Shown here piece by piece: positions 14,069-16,105 of a stretch of 16,105 bases of DNA. A program made the position numbers and the translations under genes. Within the stretch, counting starts at the first letter, position 1. Every line of letters begins with the position of its first letter. The DNA comes from Actinomycetota bacterium (GTDB lineage Bacteria > Actinomycetota > Thermoleophilia > UBA2241): assembly GCA_003164655.1 (NCBI GenBank), contig PLTW01000067.1, forward strand, positions 7,088 through 23,192. The letters are read 5' to 3'. The notes below the pieces were generated by a model, which searched no databases, was not told where the DNA came from, and worked only from the letters and a program-made list of their open reading frames with translations.

Positions 14069-16054
14069 GTGCCGGCGCCCCTGCCGCCGAAGCTGACCTA
14101 CGGCCGCGAGCTCGTGCTGGCGCTGTCGCGCGCCGACGCCGCGCTCGGCGAGCTGTCGGGCGTCGCCGGCGAGCTGCCCGACGCGCAGCTCCTCGACGCA
14201 CCCTTCAAGCGTCAGGAGGCGTTGTGCTCATCGCGCATCGAGGGCGCCCAGGTGAGCCTCTCCGACCTTCTGCTCGACCAGGTCGGCGCCGCTCCCGCGA
14301 GCGTGCCGCGCGACCACCTGCGCGAGGTACGCAGCTGCATCGCGACTCTGCGCTACGGGGTCGAACGCCTCGGGCAGGCGCCCCTGTCGCTCGGCCTCGT
14401 GCGCGAGCTGCACGAGCAGCTCCTGCGCGGTGAGATCGGCGGGACTCGCACACCGGGCGAGTTTCGCACCTCGCAGAGCTGGCTGGGCCCGCCCGGATCG
14501 ACGCTGGCGACGGCGACGTACGTCGCTCCGCCGGTGCCCGAGATGCTCACGGCGCTCGAGGCCTGGGATGCCTTCCTGCACGAGCGCGACGCGCTGCCCG
14601 ACCTCTTGCAGTGCGCCATGCTGCACGAGCAGTTCGAGACCATCCACCCCTTCATCGGTGGCAACGGCCGGCTCGGACGCCTGCTCATCACGCTGTTTCT
14701 CATCGACCGCAAGCGTCTGACGCGTCCCCTCCTGTACCTGTCGGCCTACTTCGAGGGGCATCGCGACGAGTACTACCGGCGTCTGCAGCGGGTGCGCACC
14801 CACGGCGAGTGGGAGCCCTGGCTGCACTTCTTTTTGACCGGCGTGCGCCAGACCGCCGAACGCGGCACGAAACAGGCGCACGCGCTCGTTTCACTGCACA
14901 GGCAGTTCCGCTCTCAGGCCAAAGGCCATGCCCTGGCGCTGGCCGACGAGTCGTTTCGCACGCCCTGCCTGACGGTGCCGCAGGCTGAGCGCGCCCTAGG
15001 AGTCAGCGGCGCGACGGCGCGCCGCGCCATCCGCGAGCTGCTGGCCGCGGGACTGCTCGAAGAATACGACCAGAAACGCTGGCCGCGGGTCTATCTGGCG
15101 CGTCCGGTGCTCGATGCGGTGTTGCATCCGGTCGAAGACCTGCGGCGCCCGCCCCAAGGCGCCGCCCCCGGCGCCGTGCTCAAGTCGGGTCCGGGCCAAC
15201 GATCGGCGCCCACAAGGCGCGCCGACCGCCTGATGGCCGAAGCCATGGCCATCGTCGACGCGGCCCGCGAACAGGGCGTCGAGCTCCGGCTCACCGGCGG
15301 CCTTGCCGTGCGCCGCTACTGCACCGACCTCGATTTCATGGACCGCGAGTACTCCGACATCGACGTCGTCGGCCTTTCGTCGCAGCGCAAGGAGCTGCAC
15401 CAGGTGTTCACCGGACTCGCCTACACCGAGAACCGCTACGTCACCCAGGCCACCGACTCCGATCAGATGCAGTACGTCAAGACCGAGACGCTCATGGCGC
15501 CGAGCGTGCGGCCCGCCGACGAGCCGCACGAGGCCCCGATCGTCGACCACGTCGACATCTTCCTCGACGTGATGAAGATGGACCACGACGTCGACGTCCG
15601 CGACCGGCTCGACATCGACGACTACGCCGTCTCGCCGGTCGACGCGCTGATCGCCAAGCTGCAGATCGGCAAGATCAACCAGAAAGACGTCCACGACGTC
15701 ATCGCCCTTCTCAAAGACGTGCCCCTGTACGACAGCGACGGGGCAGCCTCGATCGACGTCGTCTACCTGGCCGAGGTGTGCTCCCACGACTGGGGCCTGT
15801 ACCACGACATCACCGTGAACCTCGACGTCGTTCTGGCCATGGTCGACGACTACGGCCTTGCCGCAGCCGACCTCGACCGCGTCTGCGAGCGGCTGGCCGC
15901 GGTCAAGGAGTCGGTCGAAGACGCCAGCAAGCCGATCGGCTGGCGCCTGCGCGCTCGCGTCGGCGAGCGCGTGGCGTGGCGCCGCGAAGTCGAAGACAGC
16001 GAGGGCACTCAGCTGATCGCTCCCGAATGGGACTGGCGGCGCGATCTCGGCTGA
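14069..16054 (+). CDS. Fic-winged helix-nucleotidyltransferase fusion protein
   Basis: A 661-residue fusion. The N-terminal Fic part has the inhibitory helix SSRIEG at 54-59 (E58 would block ATP binding) and the catalytic loop HPFIGGNGRLGR at 193-204, with H193 as catalytic base; Fic enzymes usually transfer AMP to target hydroxyl groups. A winged helix follows at about 300-350, as in many class II Fic proteins. After a linker, residues about 390-640 resemble a Pol-beta-type nucleotidyltransferase: GG at 410-411, SDID at 429-432 and a possible third acid D496 in HVDIF, followed by the LIAKLQIGKINQKDVHD helix. The assigned GTG start has only a distant GAAGGG, and coding signal continues upstream, so the true protein is probably longer. 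The target is unknown. A toxin or self-regulated modifier is plausible; no separate antitoxin gene is seen. Confidence 0.88.
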   Translation: MPAPLPPKLTYGRELVLALSRADAALGELSGVAGELPDAQLLDAPFKRQEALCSSRIEGAQVSLSDLLLDQVGAAPASVPRDHLREVRSCIATLRYGVERLGQAPLSLGLVRELHEQLLRGEIGGTRTPGEFRTSQSWLGPPGSTLATATYVAPPVPEMLTALEAWDAFLHERDALPDLLQCAMLHEQFETIHPFIGGNGRLGRLLITLFLIDRKRLTRPLLYLSAYFEGHRDEYYRRLQRVRTHGEWEPWLHFFLTGVRQTAERGTKQAHALVSLHRQFRSQAKGHALALADESFRTPCLTVPQAERALGVSGATARRAIRELLAAGLLEEYDQKRWPRVYLARPVLDAVLHPVEDLRRPPQGAAPGAVLKSGPGQRSAPTRRADRLMAEAMAIVDAAREQGVELRLTGGLAVRRYCTDLDFMDREYSDIDVVGLSSQRKELHQVFTGLAYTENRYVTQATDSDQMQYVKTETLMAPSVRPADEPHEAPIVDHVDIFLDVMKMDHDVDVRDRLDIDDYAVSPVDALIAKLQIGKINQKDVHDVIALLKDVPLYDSDGAASIDVVYLAEVCSHDWGLYHDITVNLDVVLAMVDDYGLAAADLDRVCERLAAVKESVEDASKPIGWRLRARVGERVAWRREVEDSEGTQLIAPEWDWRRDLG

Positions 16055-16064
16055 GGGGCGCTCT

Positions 16065-16076
16065 CGGCCAAGGCCG
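16065..16076 (+). terminator. Short GC hairpin after the Fic fusion gene
   Basis: CGGCCAAGGCCG is a perfect inverted repeat 10 nt beyond the TGA, with GGGTTCCT following. The stem is only four or five base pairs, so termination here is possible but weakly supported. The rest of 16055-16105 shows nothing recognisable. Confidence 0.25.
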
Positions 16077-16105
16077 GGTTCCTAGCAGGCTGCGGAACAA
16101 AGCGG

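Noticed and set aside
1..16105. CRISPR array, tRNA, rRNA, transposase or phage genes
   Set aside because: No regularly spaced repeats, no tRNA-like cloverleaf sequence and no transposase or integrase motifs were seen on either strand.

Overview
The window is about two-thirds G+C or more, with GC-rich third codon positions, GTG as well as ATG starts, GGAGG-type ribosome binding sites, and almost no T-runs after its hairpins. This suits a deep-branching Actinomycetota lineage, although a Chloroflexota-like bacterium is not excluded. There is no rRNA, tRNA, CRISPR array, insertion sequence or phage gene. The gene set is mostly signalling, transport and redox-stress functions.

Left part (1-6593): a radical SAM/SPASM protein reads leftward from an extended -10 promoter and ends at a 34-nt perfect palindrome. 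Divergent from it, a class I cyclic di-GMP riboswitch (GEMM-I) precedes a co-directional four-gene run. The run encodes a secreted subtilisin-family protease, a membrane-anchored SpoIIE/RsbU-type PP2C phosphatase, an RsbW-like ATPase with an extra N-terminal domain, and an RsbV-like STAS protein. All three partner-switching components are therefore present, and the switch plus protease appear to sit under c-di-GMP control. The protease ends in KYAWS repeats broken by a one-base frameshift; in the restored frame the stop overlaps the GTG of the phosphatase gene. A 2-Cys peroxiredoxin gene converges on this run.

Middle part (6790-12785): a 1082-residue protein fuses a complete APC-type permease to two GAF-like domains and a NarX/DegS-type histidine kinase. 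Its stop overlaps the start of a NarL/FixJ response regulator by ATGA. After a 321-nt gap carrying a spaced direct repeat comes a second, stand-alone APC permease. A simple reading is that the permease-kinase senses a solute and the regulator adjusts expression of the second permease. A 16-bp hairpin closes this unit.

Right part (12841-16054): a NimA-like PNPOx-fold flavoprotein, a small carboxymuconolactone-decarboxylase-family protein without a CxxC motif, and a 661-residue fusion of a Fic domain (with its inhibitory helix), a winged helix and a nucleotidyltransferase-like domain. Fic-like coding signal continues upstream of the only usable start of the last gene, so its 5' end is probably disturbed.

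A feature across the window is exact short tandem duplication at the stop codons of three genes (14, 14 and 29 bp), in addition to the repeat array at the protease stop. No database search was possible; family names rest on motifs read from the translated sequence.
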